A stretch of DNA of 21,727 nt from an uncultured Coprococcus sp. (GCA_900767685.1 CAAGAB010000237.1:1-21727); one strand, 5' to 3'; positions 7,309-14,048 are shown, counted from the first letter of the stretch. The notes: generated by a model from the sequence alone, not told the origin. Numbers and translations: made by a program.

Positions 7309-8016
7309 TCACTCCGCAAGCTTGTACCCCATGCCCCAGACGGTCTCTATGTACTCCTGGTCATCATACTTTTTTATCTTATTTCTGAGATTGCTCATAT
7401 GAACTTTGAGGACATTGTCCTCCGGATAATATGTCTCATTCCACACACTCTCAAATAGATTTGCCTTTGAAAAGAGCTTGTTAGGATTTGTCAGTAACAG
7501 CCTCAATATCCCATACTCCTTTGCAGTGATGTCCAGCTTATTGCCATTTACCGTGACATTCTTTGCCTCGTCGTCCATGATGAGGTGCTTGTAAGTATAT
7601 GAATATCCAGCTATCCCTTTGATGCCGCATGGATGTCTGGAAGATTCTCTGTATATACAGCGTTTTAACACCGCCTCCACCCTGACAAGCAGCTCATCCA
7701 GATCAAACGGCTTTGTGATATAGTCATCAACTCCAAGCCTGAACAGATCTATCTTCGTCTGGACCGTGTCCTTCGCCGAAAGCACAATGACCGCAACATC
7801 CGAAAATCCCCTGAGACTCTGCATAATCCTGTCGCCGCTCTTCATCGGCAGCATGAGATCCAGCAGACAGAGATCGATGTCCGGTGTGCTTTCTAGAATA
7901 GACAGTCCCGCTATGCCGTTTGTGGCTGACATCAGCTCGTAGCCACTTTCTGTCAAATATTCGCAGATAAGCCGGTTTATCTCTTTATCGTCCTCTATGA
8001 CGAGTATCTTGCTCAT
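7309..8016 (-). CDS. Response regulator, OmpR/PhoB family
   Basis: This is a 235-residue transcription factor. The receiver domain (about 1-118) has the acidic pair Glu8/Asp9/Asp10, phosphoacceptor Asp53 (LLDLMLP), Ser80 and Lys102 (TKPFD). The winged-helix DNA-binding domain is C-terminal (about 145-235, with VKVHMSNLRNKI-like recognition helix and the wing ending VWGMGYKL). The ATG at 8016 is chosen for GGAGG 9 nt upstream; a TTG two codons earlier is inside that spacing. It leads the module regulator-ATPase-permease-kinase and has its own promoter at 8139-8167. A hairpin-rich insert lies in its leader. Expected partner: the kinase at 4469-5383. Confidence 0.94.
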   Translation of the reverse strand: MSKILVIEDDKEINRLICEYLTESGYELMSATNGIAGLSILESTPDIDLCLLDLMLPMKSGDRIMQSLRGFSDVAVIVLSAKDTVQTKIDLFRLGVDDYITKPFDLDELLVRVEAVLKRCIYRESSRHPCGIKGIAGYSYTYKHLIMDDEAKNVTVNGNKLDITAKEYGILRLLLTNPNKLFSKANLFESVWNETYYPEDNVLKVHMSNLRNKIKKYDDQEYIETVWGMGYKLAE

Positions 8017-8032
8017 AAACAAATTCCTCCTG

Positions 8033-8126
8033 TATGGAACACCAGCCCATTTGGAGTTGCCTTCGGCAAGGGCTGGCGCTACATGTCAGGTTTTCACAGA
8101 AAACCTGACACATTTTATGGAACACC
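8033..8126 (-). repeat. Hairpin-rich insert bounded by 11-bp direct repeats, in the regulator leader
   Basis: TATGGAACACC occurs at 8033-8043 and again at 8116-8126, flanking 72 bp. Inside are two strong inverted repeats: an 11-bp perfect stem with a 5-nt loop (8084-8094 with 8100-8110), and CCAGCCC/GGGCTGG enclosing a TTGCC/GGCAA stem (8042-8077). The segment ends only about 17 nt upstream of the response-regulator start codon. It is within the predicted transcript, so both stems should form in the leader RNA. It could be a small mobile or duplicated palindromic element. No open frame or transposase is present. Confidence 0.6.
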
Positions 8127-8138
8127 TACTTATCTACT

Positions 8139-8167
8139 ACTATACTTTATTGTTTTCTCTGTGTCAT
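8139..8167 (-). promoter_or_regulatory. Sigma-A promoter of the response regulator gene
   Basis: The minus strand shows ATGACA (-35, 8162-8167), a 17-bp spacer and TATAGT (-10, 8139-8144). The predicted start is near 8132, giving a leader of about 115 nt that contains the hairpin-rich insert. Confidence 0.65.
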
Positions 8168-8186
8168 CACTGCATTGGAAAAACTG

Positions 8187-8216
8187 TATCACATTTCAAT
8201 CATGATATCACATTTC
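8187..8216. repeat. Pair of 11-bp direct repeats upstream of the regulator promoter
   Basis: TATCACATTTC occurs at 8187-8197 and 8206-8216, 19 bp apart, just upstream of the -35 hexamer at 8162-8167 and right after the stop codon of the upstream gene. Position and spacing would suit a dimeric regulator site. They do not resemble the repeats at 7278-7305, so the regulator binding them is unknown. Confidence 0.4.
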
Positions 8217-8218
8217 TC

Positions 8219-8752
8219 CTACTCATTCTCATCCTCTTCCTCTTCATACCAATCGTCCTCATATCCATCTTCCACATAGTCTATGTCATATTCATCGGCT
8301 TTGTCTGCATCTTCATCGCTCAGTTTAGCATATATTCTTCCATCGTCCCAATCATCTGGCATATAGAGATGCGGCTCATTGTCCCCCCACTTATATGAAT
8401 GTATCACCTTAACGTCAGACAGATCCAGGACGGACTCCATCAATATTGACTTCATATAGTTCTTCACCGTTTCCGGTGCAAGATTGACAAATTCCACTAT
8501 CGGATACCTCTGAAAACGGATAGCATTGGTCGATGCTCCATACCCTGAATTCTCAAAGCTGGCATTTACCGGTCTGTCATTTACATTGAGTGATATATTT
8601 GTAACAGTACACACATCTCGTTTATCAAAAACATATATTTTACCCTCGCTGGTCAGTACCTGTACACGGTTATCATTTATTCTGACCTTATCAATACTTC
8701 CTGTTTCTCTTTTTGTTTTTTCTACCCCTGTTGTTTTTCTTGTTAATGGCAT
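8219..8752 (-). CDS. Hypothetical protein with strongly acidic C-terminal tail
   Basis: I do not recognise this 177-residue protein. It has no signal peptide or membrane helix. The first 20 residues are basic and polar (MPLTRKTTGVEKTKRETGS). Residues about 20-130 look like a small folded domain rich in beta segments (VRINDNRVQVL, GKIYVFDKRDVCTV). From about residue 128 the chain is dominated by Asp, Glu and Tyr, ending EEEEDENE. The start is well supported by AGGAGG 8 nt before the ATG. A -10-like TATAAA (minus strand, 8777-8782) and a 16-bp palindrome lie just upstream. It is followed after 50 nt by the regulator promoter. It may be a nucleic-acid or chaperone-related protein, but nothing in the sequence decides this. 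Confidence 0.75.
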   Translation of the reverse strand: MPLTRKTTGVEKTKRETGSIDKVRINDNRVQVLTSEGKIYVFDKRDVCTVTNISLNVNDRPVNASFENSGYGASTNAIRFQRYPIVEFVNLAPETVKNYMKSILMESVLDLSDVKVIHSYKWGDNEPHLYMPDDWDDGRIYAKLSDEDADKADEYDIDYVEDGYEDDWYEEEEDENE

Positions 8753-8785
8753 ATTGTTATCCTCCTATAAAACAAATTTATAATG

Positions 8786-8914
8786 TCATGCTTTGTATTC
8801 CGTACGGTATATCCAATGGTACACACTAACCTTTTTTAACTCAACTTCTGGGGCGATTTTTTTATCCCTCTGTGGAGACCTCTGATATGTCTTTTTCTTG
8901 ATTTTTTTGTGCAT
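8786..8914 (-). CDS. Possible small basic protein (42 residues), start uncertain
   Basis: An open frame on the minus strand runs from 9028 to a TGA at 8786. It reads like protein sequence but has only one usual start codon, the ATG at 8914, giving a Lys-rich 42-residue peptide that begins MHKKIKKKTYQRSPQ and ends near HWIYRTEYKA. No Shine-Dalgarno sequence lies at proper distance from that ATG. The frame ends 33 nt before the 177-residue gene. It may be a real small protein, a decayed gene that has lost its 5' end, or a chance open frame in a purine-rich leader. Confidence 0.25.
   Translation of the reverse strand: MHKKIKKKTYQRSPQRDKKIAPEVELKKVSVYHWIYRTEYKA
8796..8811. promoter_or_regulatory. 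16-bp palindrome upstream of the acidic hypothetical gene
   Basis: TATTCCGTACGGTATA reads as its own reverse complement except for one symmetric pair. It lies 14 bp upstream of a TATAAA -10-like hexamer (8777-8782), where the -35 would be, and no good -35 is visible there. This suits an operator for an unknown dimeric regulator of the 177-residue gene. Confidence 0.4.
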
Positions 8915-9077
8915 TGGGTAGATGGCTGCCCTATCTGCTCTGCCTATGTTTCTTATTTCATTTGTATATGGGAGAGAATTGCTGCCTTGTTTCTTGTTTT
9001 TATATTGTGAATTTTGTATAGTATAGTTTCAGACAGTTTTTCAGATTTTTAGTGATTATTTTTTATATAAACAGAAA

Positions 9078-9111
9078 ATCCCGGTGCATCATTTTTTCGA
9101 TACACCGGGAT
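9078..9111 (-). terminator. Terminator of the amino-acid ABC importer operon
   Basis: ATCCCGGTG/CACCGGGAT form a 9-bp perfect stem, extended by a G-U and three more pairs on the minus-strand RNA. TTTTCTGTTT follows on that strand. It lies 12 nt after the ATPase stop codon. The 8915-9077 stretch beyond it holds only the open frame noted at 8786-9028 and T/A-rich sequence. Confidence 0.85.
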
Positions 9112-9123
9112 CTTATACATCTT

Positions 9124-9903
9124 TTATGAATACGATGAAAGGAACTGCTTTGTTCTCTCCATCTTCGGATTGTCAAATACCTGGTCAGGTCTTCCCTGCT
9201 CAAGTATATATCCATCATCCATGAATATGACCTGGCTTGCAACATCCTTTGCAAATGCCATCTCATGGGTAACAATTATCATGGTTGTCTTTTTGTCTGC
9301 AAGGTTTCTGAGAACCTTAAGTACCTCTCCTGTGAGCTCCGGATCAAGAGCCGATGTAGGCTCATCGAAACACAGGATGTCCGGCTGCAACGCAAGTGCC
9401 CTCGCTATGGCAACTCGCTGACACTGTCCTCCGGAAAGCTGGTGAGGATAGTTGTTCATTCTATCCTCAAGTCCCATCTGGCGTAGAAGTTCCTCTGCCT
9501 GGACTCTTATCTCGTCGAGTATATTCTTCTTATTTACTTTGAAATCCGGTCTCTCCTTTGCAAGAAGCTCTCTTGCAAGCATTACGTTCTGAAGCGCAGT
9601 GTACTGTGGAAAGAGATTAAACGACTGGAACACAAGTCCAAAATGCAGTCTCTTCTTGCGCACCTCCGACTCCTTGAGTGTCTCCGGCTTGTCAGTGTCA
9701 AGCAGGATCTCATCATTTACACGGATAACTCCATTGTCTGGCATCTCCAGAAAGTTCAGACAGCGAAGAAGTGTTGTCTTTCCACTTCCTGATGATCCTA
9801 TGATAGAAAGGACCTCGCCCTGCTCCAGAGAAAAGCTTATATCCTTGAGCACATCTGTCTTGCCAAACTTCTTTTTTATATGTTCAACCTCTAATATAGC
9901 CAT
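9124..9903 (-). CDS. Polar amino-acid ABC transporter ATPase, GlnQ/HisP type
   Basis: This 259-residue ATPase has a Walker A at residues 36-43 (GSSGSGKT), Q-loop Gln93, a complete signature LSGGQ at 156-160, a Walker B at 176-181 (ILCFDE), a D-loop SALDPE and H-loop His213. FDEPTSALDPEL and THEMAFAKDVA are hallmarks of polar amino-acid importers. It powers uptake through the permease at 10005-10691. The ribosome-binding site AGGAGG lies 7-9 nt before the ATG and belongs to the downstream copy of a 14-bp repeat, whose other copy straddles the permease stop codon. It is the last gene before the terminator at 9078-9111. Confidence 0.95.
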   Translation of the reverse strand: MAILEVEHIKKKFGKTDVLKDISFSLEQGEVLSIIGSSGSGKTTLLRCLNFLEMPDNGVIRVNDEILLDTDKPETLKESEVRKKRLHFGLVFQSFNLFPQYTALQNVMLARELLAKERPDFKVNKKNILDEIRVQAEELLRQMGLEDRMNNYPHQLSGGQCQRVAIARALALQPDILCFDEPTSALDPELTGEVLKVLRNLADKKTTMIIVTHEMAFAKDVASQVIFMDDGYILEQGRPDQVFDNPKMERTKQFLSSYS

Positions 9904-9905
9904 TT

Positions 9906-10008
9906 GCGGCTCCTCCTATTTAATATGTATCGCCCCTCTGCTCCGCAGCGGGGCAGGTCGTCGGAGCCGATTCCGAGTATGAACTGCGTTCATAGCGGCT
10001 CCTCCTAT
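9906..10008 (-). repeat. Palindrome-rich insert that duplicates a stop/Shine-Dalgarno junction
   Basis: The 14-bp sequence ATAGGAGGAGCCGC (minus strand) occurs at 9995-10008 and 9906-9919, an 89-bp period enclosing 75 bp. The upstream copy contains the permease stop codon TAG merged with AGGAGG. The downstream copy supplies the ATPase ribosome-binding site. Removing one period would leave a normal tight junction with the stop, AGGAGG and ATG in series. The insert is GC-rich and holds two stems: GGAGCCG/CGGCTCC enclosing TATGAAC/GTTCATA (9963-10001), and CCCC...GGGG around GCTCCGC (9932-9954). This looks like a target-duplicating insertion or a local duplication. Confidence 0.7.
9916..9993 (-). 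CDS. 25-codon open frame inside the palindromic insert
   Basis: AGGAGG sits 7 nt before an ATG at 9993. The frame is MNAVHTRNRLRRPAPLRSRG and a further five residues, ending in a TAG that is part of the second repeat copy. Its stop therefore overlaps the ATPase ribosome-binding site exactly as the permease stop overlaps the first one. The peptide is Arg-rich and has no recognisable function. It may serve to carry ribosomes across the insert and keep permease and ATPase translation coupled, or may be a by-product of the duplication. Confidence 0.35.
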   Translation of the reverse strand: MNAVHTRNRLRRPAPLRSRGAIHIK

Positions 10009-10691
10009 CTAAAGAAATCAAGTTTCTTCTCTAATTTGCCAAGTAAAACTGTGAGTACGCCATTCCATATCAGATAATAGAATGCGCAGAAGAAGAGTGG
10101 CCATATTGCACCTGAGATTCCCTGTGAACCCTTCATGAATGCCTGTCCTGCCCAGATTATCTCCTGAAGTGCGATGATACGGGCAAGGGACGTATCCTTG
10201 ACCAGAGTTATGATCTCGTTGGACATTGCCGGAACTATCTTCTTTATCATCTGCAAAAGCTTGACCTTGAAGAATATCTGCTTTGGAGTCATGCCGAGCA
10301 CGAGTCCGGCCTCCTCCTGTCCTACAGGAATACCCTGAATACCTCCACGATAAATCTCTGAGAAATAGCAGGCATAGTTCACTATGAATGACACTGATGC
10401 CGCAACAAATCTTCCACCTTCGCCGCCGCCCCATACCGGATTGTGAAATACAAGTCCCGGAAAATAATATATGATGAGCAGCTGTATCATAAGTGGTGTA
10501 CCTCTCACTATCCATACGATGAACTTCATAAGATAGCTGAGCGGTTTAAACTTTGACATGGAACCGAGTGCTATAAGAAGTCCAAGTGGAAATGCACCGA
10601 GCAATGTCACGAAGAACAATTTTAATGTCTGTATAAATCCTGTATTAAGAGCTCCAAGTACGACCGGGAGCTGTTCAAAAAACAAATCCAT
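10005..10691 (-). CDS. Polar amino-acid ABC transporter permease, HisM/GlnP family
   Basis: This 228-residue membrane protein has about five hydrophobic segments. The N-terminal GALNTGFIQTLKLFFVTL segment and the RGTPLMIQLLIIYY motif (residues 64-77) are typical of His/Glu/Gln permeases. The ATPase-contact loop is around QEEAGLVLGMTPKQIFFKV, followed by the conserved LP-like QMIKKIVPAMSNEIITLVKDTSLA stretch. It forms the membrane channel with the ATPase at 9124-9903. The gene starts 51 nt after the receptor gene, with only a weak purine-rich site (GAGAGA). Its stop codon lies inside the first copy of the 14-bp repeat described for 9906-10008. Confidence 0.94.
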   Translation of the reverse strand: MDLFFEQLPVVLGALNTGFIQTLKLFFVTLLGAFPLGLLIALGSMSKFKPLSYLMKFIVWIVRGTPLMIQLLIIYYFPGLVFHNPVWGGGEGGRFVAASVSFIVNYACYFSEIYRGGIQGIPVGQEEAGLVLGMTPKQIFFKVKLLQMIKKIVPAMSNEIITLVKDTSLARIIALQEIIWAGQAFMKGSQGISGAIWPLFFCAFYYLIWNGVLTVLLGKLEKKLDFFR

Positions 10692-10742
10692 AATAATTTT
10701 TCTCTCTAAGTGATGGTAAAAATACTAATTATATCTTATCTA

Positions 10743-11540
10743 TTACTTTGTAAGTGCAGCCTGTACCTTATATGTCTCAGCACACTTCTCCATTGAGCCG
10801 TCAGCCTTACTGTCTGCAAAGAACTTGTTGAGTTCAGCTACAAGATCTGAGTCCTTTCTGAAGCCAACGCCATACTCCTCACTGTTAAGACCTACGGTAT
10901 ATGTGAGCTTGTCATAACCTGTTCCCTCGCCAACCATAGCTGCTGCCATGAGTGAATCAATGATCGCTGCATCTGATGTTCCAGCTGCAACCTCCATGAG
11001 TGCATCTGCCTGTGCCTTTACTGCTGTATAGTTGAGTCCAAGCGCCTTGGCCTGATCCTCGCCTGCGCTTCCTGCCTCTACAGCAAATGTAAGATCCTTG
11101 ATGCTGTCTACTGTCTGATACTTGTCTGCCTTATCATTTGGCACGATAACTACCTGAGCATTGTTGCAGTATGCATCTGAACATGCCATTGAGCTTGTAA
11201 CCTCATCTGTAAGTGTCATACCATTCCATACACAGTCGATGGTCTTGCCGTCAAGCTCCATGATCTTGTTGTCCCAATCTATCTCTACGAACTCCGCCTT
11301 TACCCCAAGGCTCTCTGCAAATGCTGATGCCATATCCGCGTCAAATCCGATCCAGTTGCCTGACTCATCCTTGTAATCCATCGGTGCGAAGTCTGTAACA
11401 CCGACAACGAGAGTTCCCTTATCCTTTACATACTCCAGATCACTCTTTGACTCACTCTTAGATCCGTTATCAGATCCGCCACATCCAACCAGTGAAAGTC
11501 CCATTGCTGCCACTAAGAGCAGTGATAATAACTTTTTCAT
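10743..11540 (-). CDS. Amino-acid ABC transporter substrate-binding lipoprotein
   Basis: This 265-residue receptor belongs to solute-binding family 3 (PF00497 type). The lipoprotein signal ends in LVGC with Cys20 lipidated; a Ser/Lys/Gly tether follows. The domain starts at LEYVKDKGTLVVGV and keeps GFDADMASAFAESLGV. In the ligand-carboxylate motif, usually T-x-E-R after GMT, this protein reads TDEV, so Val114 stands where Arg is expected. The substrate may therefore differ from classical Gln/Arg/His receptors, although this is an inference. AGGAGG lies 8 nt before the start. It is the first gene of the importer operon and has a strong promoter with a structured leader. Confidence 0.92.
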   Translation of the reverse strand: MKKLLSLLLVAAMGLSLVGCGGSDNGSKSESKSDLEYVKDKGTLVVGVTDFAPMDYKDESGNWIGFDADMASAFAESLGVKAEFVEIDWDNKIMELDGKTIDCVWNGMTLTDEVTSSMACSDAYCNNAQVVIVPNDKADKYQTVDSIKDLTFAVEAGSAGEDQAKALGLNYTAVKAQADALMEVAAGTSDAAIIDSLMAAAMVGEGTGYDKLTYTVGLNSEEYGVGFRKDSDLVAELNKFFADSKADGSMEKCAETYKVQAALTK

Positions 11541-11576
11541 ACTTTTTTCCTCCTGAAATATACTTGAATATACTTG

Positions 11577-11634
11577 GCAGATGCATGAAACACACTACAC
11601 CGGGCATCTGCATGATATACAGCCCTATTAGGGC
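11577..11634 (-). promoter_or_regulatory. Two stem-loops in the amino-acid importer leader
   Basis: GCAGATGC (11577-11584) pairs with GCATCTGC (11604-11611), and GCCCT/AGGGC close a 3-nt loop at 11622-11634. Both lie in the leader between the promoter and the ribosome-binding site. No U run follows either one, and I recognise no T-box or known riboswitch core. Confidence 0.4.
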
Positions 11635-11647
11635 ACAACACGGTAAC

Positions 11648-11676
11648 ATAGTAACAGTTTATCATGGTAAAGTCAA
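11648..11676 (-). promoter_or_regulatory. Sigma-A promoter of the amino-acid importer operon
   Basis: The minus strand has TTGACT (-35, 11671-11676), a 17-bp spacer and TACTAT (-10, 11648-11653). The start is predicted near 11641, giving a leader of about 100 nt. Confidence 0.75.
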
Positions 11677-11725
11677 ATCTAAGATTATGAAAATACATGT
11701 AAATATATTATGTAATAATAATAAC

Positions 11726-11749
11726 CACAGAAGGTCTTACTCTTCTGTG
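11726..11749 (-). terminator. Probable terminator of the cation-efflux gene
   Basis: CACAGAAG/CTTCTGTG form a perfect 8-bp stem with an 8-nt loop, 23 nt after the stop codon of the CDF gene. GTTATTATTATTAC follows on the minus strand. This is T-rich but not a continuous run, so efficiency may be moderate. Confidence 0.55.
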
Positions 11750-11772
11750 ATCAGGATGCTCACCATCTGGAA

Positions 11773-12957
11773 TTATTTTACATACGCTCTGTCAATATGT
11801 ATCACGCAATAGTAATTTTTATTGTATTCACTAACTTTTTCCTTGATATAAGATATTATCTGTTCTTCTGACATTTGATATCCATGTGGCAAAACCACAT
11901 CAAAAATCAGATTGGAATGTGTTGAACCCTTTACCATTCTAAAGTCGTGAAACTGAACATTTTCATTTTTTCTGCTATCCTTATTAAGTGATTCTATAAT
12001 TTCAGTGATCCGCGCTTTCACAGCATTTGTCTCCTCATCGTCATCTACTATCGGATCCATGTGAATGACAGGCTCACAATTTAATTTTTTTCTGAGAGAG
12101 AATTCTATCTGATCGATCAGATCATGCCGTTCAAGAATATCTTCCTTATAAGGAACTTCTGCGTGCAGACTGACCATAAGTCTGCCAGGTCCATAATCAT
12201 GGACCACAAGATCATGAATACCAAGGATCCTTTTATCACACCTCACGATCTTCTCGATCTCGTCCACAAGCTCTGGTTCCGGTGCCTGGCCAAGCAAAGG
12301 GCTGACCGTATCCTTCATTGCAGTGATGCCAGCTATGAGTATCATCACACCCACCAATAACCCACAATATCCATCTATAGGTATTTTCCAGAAATGAGCA
12401 GCAAGTGCAGATGCAAGAACAACCATTGTGGAAAATGTATCAGATAAACTGTCTTTCGCCGTCGCTATCATGGTCGCACTCTCTATCTTTCTGCCTATAC
12501 TCCTGTTGTAGAAATACATATATATCTTTACTCCAATTGAAACAACGAGTATAACGGCAACTAGACTGCTGAATTTGGGAAGTTCCGGATGTAGGATCTT
12601 CCCGATTGAATCTTTAATAAGCTCGTAGGCCATCAATATGATCATGACTGCTACAAATAAGCCTGATATATACTCTATTCTTCCATGTCCAAACGGATGA
12701 TCCGGGTCCGGTTTTCTGCCAGATAACTTAAAGCCTATCATAGATATAAACGAGCTTCCTGCATCTGATAAATTGTTGAACGCATCCGCCGTGATCGAGA
12801 TAGCCCCCGAAAGTAATCCAGCAAAGAATTTTCCCAGAAACAATAATACATTCAAAAATATACCAACAGCTCCGCAAAGAACACCATATTTCTCCCTCAC
12901 CTTGCTATCCTTATAATTATCTGATCTGATCCATAGTTTCGACAATAATGTCACCAT
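11773..12957 (-). CDS. Cation diffusion facilitator (metal efflux) transporter
   Basis: This 394-residue protein has the CDF fold: about six transmembrane helices (residues about 28-225), then a cytoplasmic domain. The helix-2 metal site reads Asn61-x3-Asp65 (ADAFNNLSD) and the helix-5 site reads Asp169-x3-Asp173 (KDSLSD). Zinc exporters usually show His in helix 5, so the Asp pair points to manganese or iron; this is an inference from known subgroup signatures. DHPFGHGRIEY (85-95) is the conserved loop. After the usual C-terminal domain there is an extra stretch of about 80 residues ending HIDRAYVK. Start at 12957 chosen for GGAGG 10 nt upstream. It stands alone between terminators. Confidence 0.92.
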   Translation of the reverse strand: MVTLLSKLWIRSDNYKDSKVREKYGVLCGAVGIFLNVLLFLGKFFAGLLSGAISITADAFNNLSDAGSSFISMIGFKLSGRKPDPDHPFGHGRIEYISGLFVAVMIILMAYELIKDSIGKILHPELPKFSSLVAVILVVSIGVKIYMYFYNRSIGRKIESATMIATAKDSLSDTFSTMVVLASALAAHFWKIPIDGYCGLLVGVMILIAGITAMKDTVSPLLGQAPEPELVDEIEKIVRCDKRILGIHDLVVHDYGPGRLMVSLHAEVPYKEDILERHDLIDQIEFSLRKKLNCEPVIHMDPIVDDDEETNAVKARITEIIESLNKDSRKNENVQFHDFRMVKGSTHSNLIFDVVLPHGYQMSEEQIISYIKEKVSEYNKNYYCVIHIDRAYVK

Positions 12958-12993
12958 ATCTTTTGTTCCTCCTAATCTGAATCTCAAAAGTTC

Positions 12994-13037
12994 TGAAAAA
13001 AAGAACCCACAAAAGCGTTGGACTTCTGTGGGTTCTT
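12994..13037 (-). terminator. Strong terminator of the rplM-rpsI operon
   Basis: AAGAACCCACA/TGTGGGTTCTT form an 11-bp perfect stem, with an inner AAG/CTT pair, and seven T follow on the minus strand. It lies about 20 nt after the rpsI stop codon. Confidence 0.93.
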
Positions 13038-13058
13038 GATATATCTGAAATGATATAA

Positions 13059-13454
13059 TTATCTCTTTGAGAACTGTGGAGCACGACGAGCGGCTTTGAG
13101 ACCGTACTTCTTTCTCTCCTTCATTCTTGGATCTCTTGTAAGGTATCCAGCCTTCTTAAGGATTGGTCTGTACTCAGCATCAACCTCAAGGAGTGCTCTT
13201 GAAATACCATGTCTGATAGCTCCAGCCTGACCTGTGAAACCACCACCACATACGTTAACGAGTACATCGTACTTACCTTCTGTGCCTGTAGCAACGAGTG
13301 GCTGCTTTACGATAACCTTGAGTGTATCAAGGCCAAAGTACTCATCCATATCCTTCTTGTTTATAACGATCTTACCAGTACCTGGAGTGATGTAAACTCT
13401 GGCGATACTGCTTTTTCTTCTTCCTGTTCCATAGAACTTTGTTGTCTTAGCCAT
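13059..13454 (-). CDS. rpsI: 30S ribosomal protein S9
   Basis: This 131-residue protein is full length for S9. It has the N-terminal [16 protein letters not shown] segment, the central [20 protein letters not shown] segment and the invariant basic tail ending RRAPQFSKR, which reaches the ribosomal P-site tRNA. AAGGAGG lies 9-10 nt before the ATG. It follows rplM by 18 nt, the universal rplM-rpsI pairing, and ends just before a strong terminator. Confidence 0.98.
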   Translation of the reverse strand: MAKTTKFYGTGRRKSSIARVYITPGTGKIVINKKDMDEYFGLDTLKVIVKQPLVATGTEGKYDVLVNVCGGGFTGQAGAIRHGISRALLEVDAEYRPILKKAGYLTRDPRMKERKKYGLKAARRAPQFSKR

Positions 13455-13472
13455 CTGTTAATCTCCTCCTTC

Positions 13473-13907
13473 TTAGTACTTAATCTCTAATACTTCTGGC
13501 TTCTGTGCCTGATGCTTGTGATCTGCACCAGCGTATACGTGAAGCTTTGTGATCATCTCTCTGCCAAGTGGTCCCTTTGGAAGCATTCCCTTAACTGCAA
13601 TGTAGATAACATCCTCTGGCTTCTTAGCCATCTTCTCACGAAGAGTTGTCTCTTTCATACCACCTACATAATCTGAGTGGTTGTAGTATACCTTCTGATC
13701 TAACTTCTTACCAGTTACCTTAATCTTGTCAGCGTTTACTACTATTACATAATCACCTGTGTCAATGTGTGGTGTATATGTTGGCTTGTTCTTTCCTCTT
13801 AAAATGCTTGCGATCTCTGATGCAAGACGACCTAAAGTATGTCCTGTAGCGTCAACTACATACCACTTTCTCTCTATTGTTGATGGGCTTGCCATAAAGC
13901 TCTTCAT
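13473..13907 (-). CDS. rplM: 50S ribosomal protein L13
   Basis: This 144-residue protein is typical in length. Conserved segments are [20 protein letters not shown] at the start, [20 protein letters not shown], and [19 protein letters not shown] near the end. GGAGG precedes the ATG. It is the first gene of its own short operon with rpsI, under a near-consensus promoter at 14020-14048. In many Clostridia rplM follows truA directly; here a dehydrogenase gene and its terminator intervene. Confidence 0.98.
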   Translation of the reverse strand: MKSFMASPSTIERKWYVVDATGHTLGRLASEIASILRGKNKPTYTPHIDTGDYVIVVNADKIKVTGKKLDQKVYYNHSDYVGGMKETTLREKMAKKPEDVIYIAVKGMLPKGPLGREMITKLHVYAGADHKHQAQKPEVLEIKY

Positions 13908-14019
13908 CGTGGTACCTCCTAAATTATTCTTTTATAATCTTCTTTACTAATGTATATTCAGCACATTTCTTACCGGGGCATTGGTTCGAAACACACTTAT
14001 AAACTTCGCATACTTTGCA

Positions 14020-14048
14020 AGTATATTATAATTACATTTTGTTGTCAA
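14020..14048 (-). promoter_or_regulatory. Strong sigma-A promoter of rplM-rpsI
   Basis: The minus strand shows a perfect TTGACA (14043-14048), a 17-bp spacer and TATACT (14020-14025). The predicted start is near 14013 and gives a leader of about 105 nt. Ribosomal-protein leaders of this length can carry an autoregulatory site, but I do not recognise a known L13 leader fold here. Confidence 0.85.

Noticed and set aside
11541..11647. T-box or known riboswitch upstream of the amino-acid importer
   Set aside because: There are short stems but no T-box sequence, no terminator and no recognisable aptamer core.
13977..13993. GGTTCGAA-like T-loop sequence suggesting a tRNA
   Set aside because: No acceptor stem, D arm or anticodon arm can be assembled around it on either strand; it lies in the transcribed rplM leader.
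13908..14013. Possible L13 autoregulatory leader
   Set aside because: The length suits an r-protein leader, but I cannot recognise a specific conserved fold, so it is mentioned only with the promoter.
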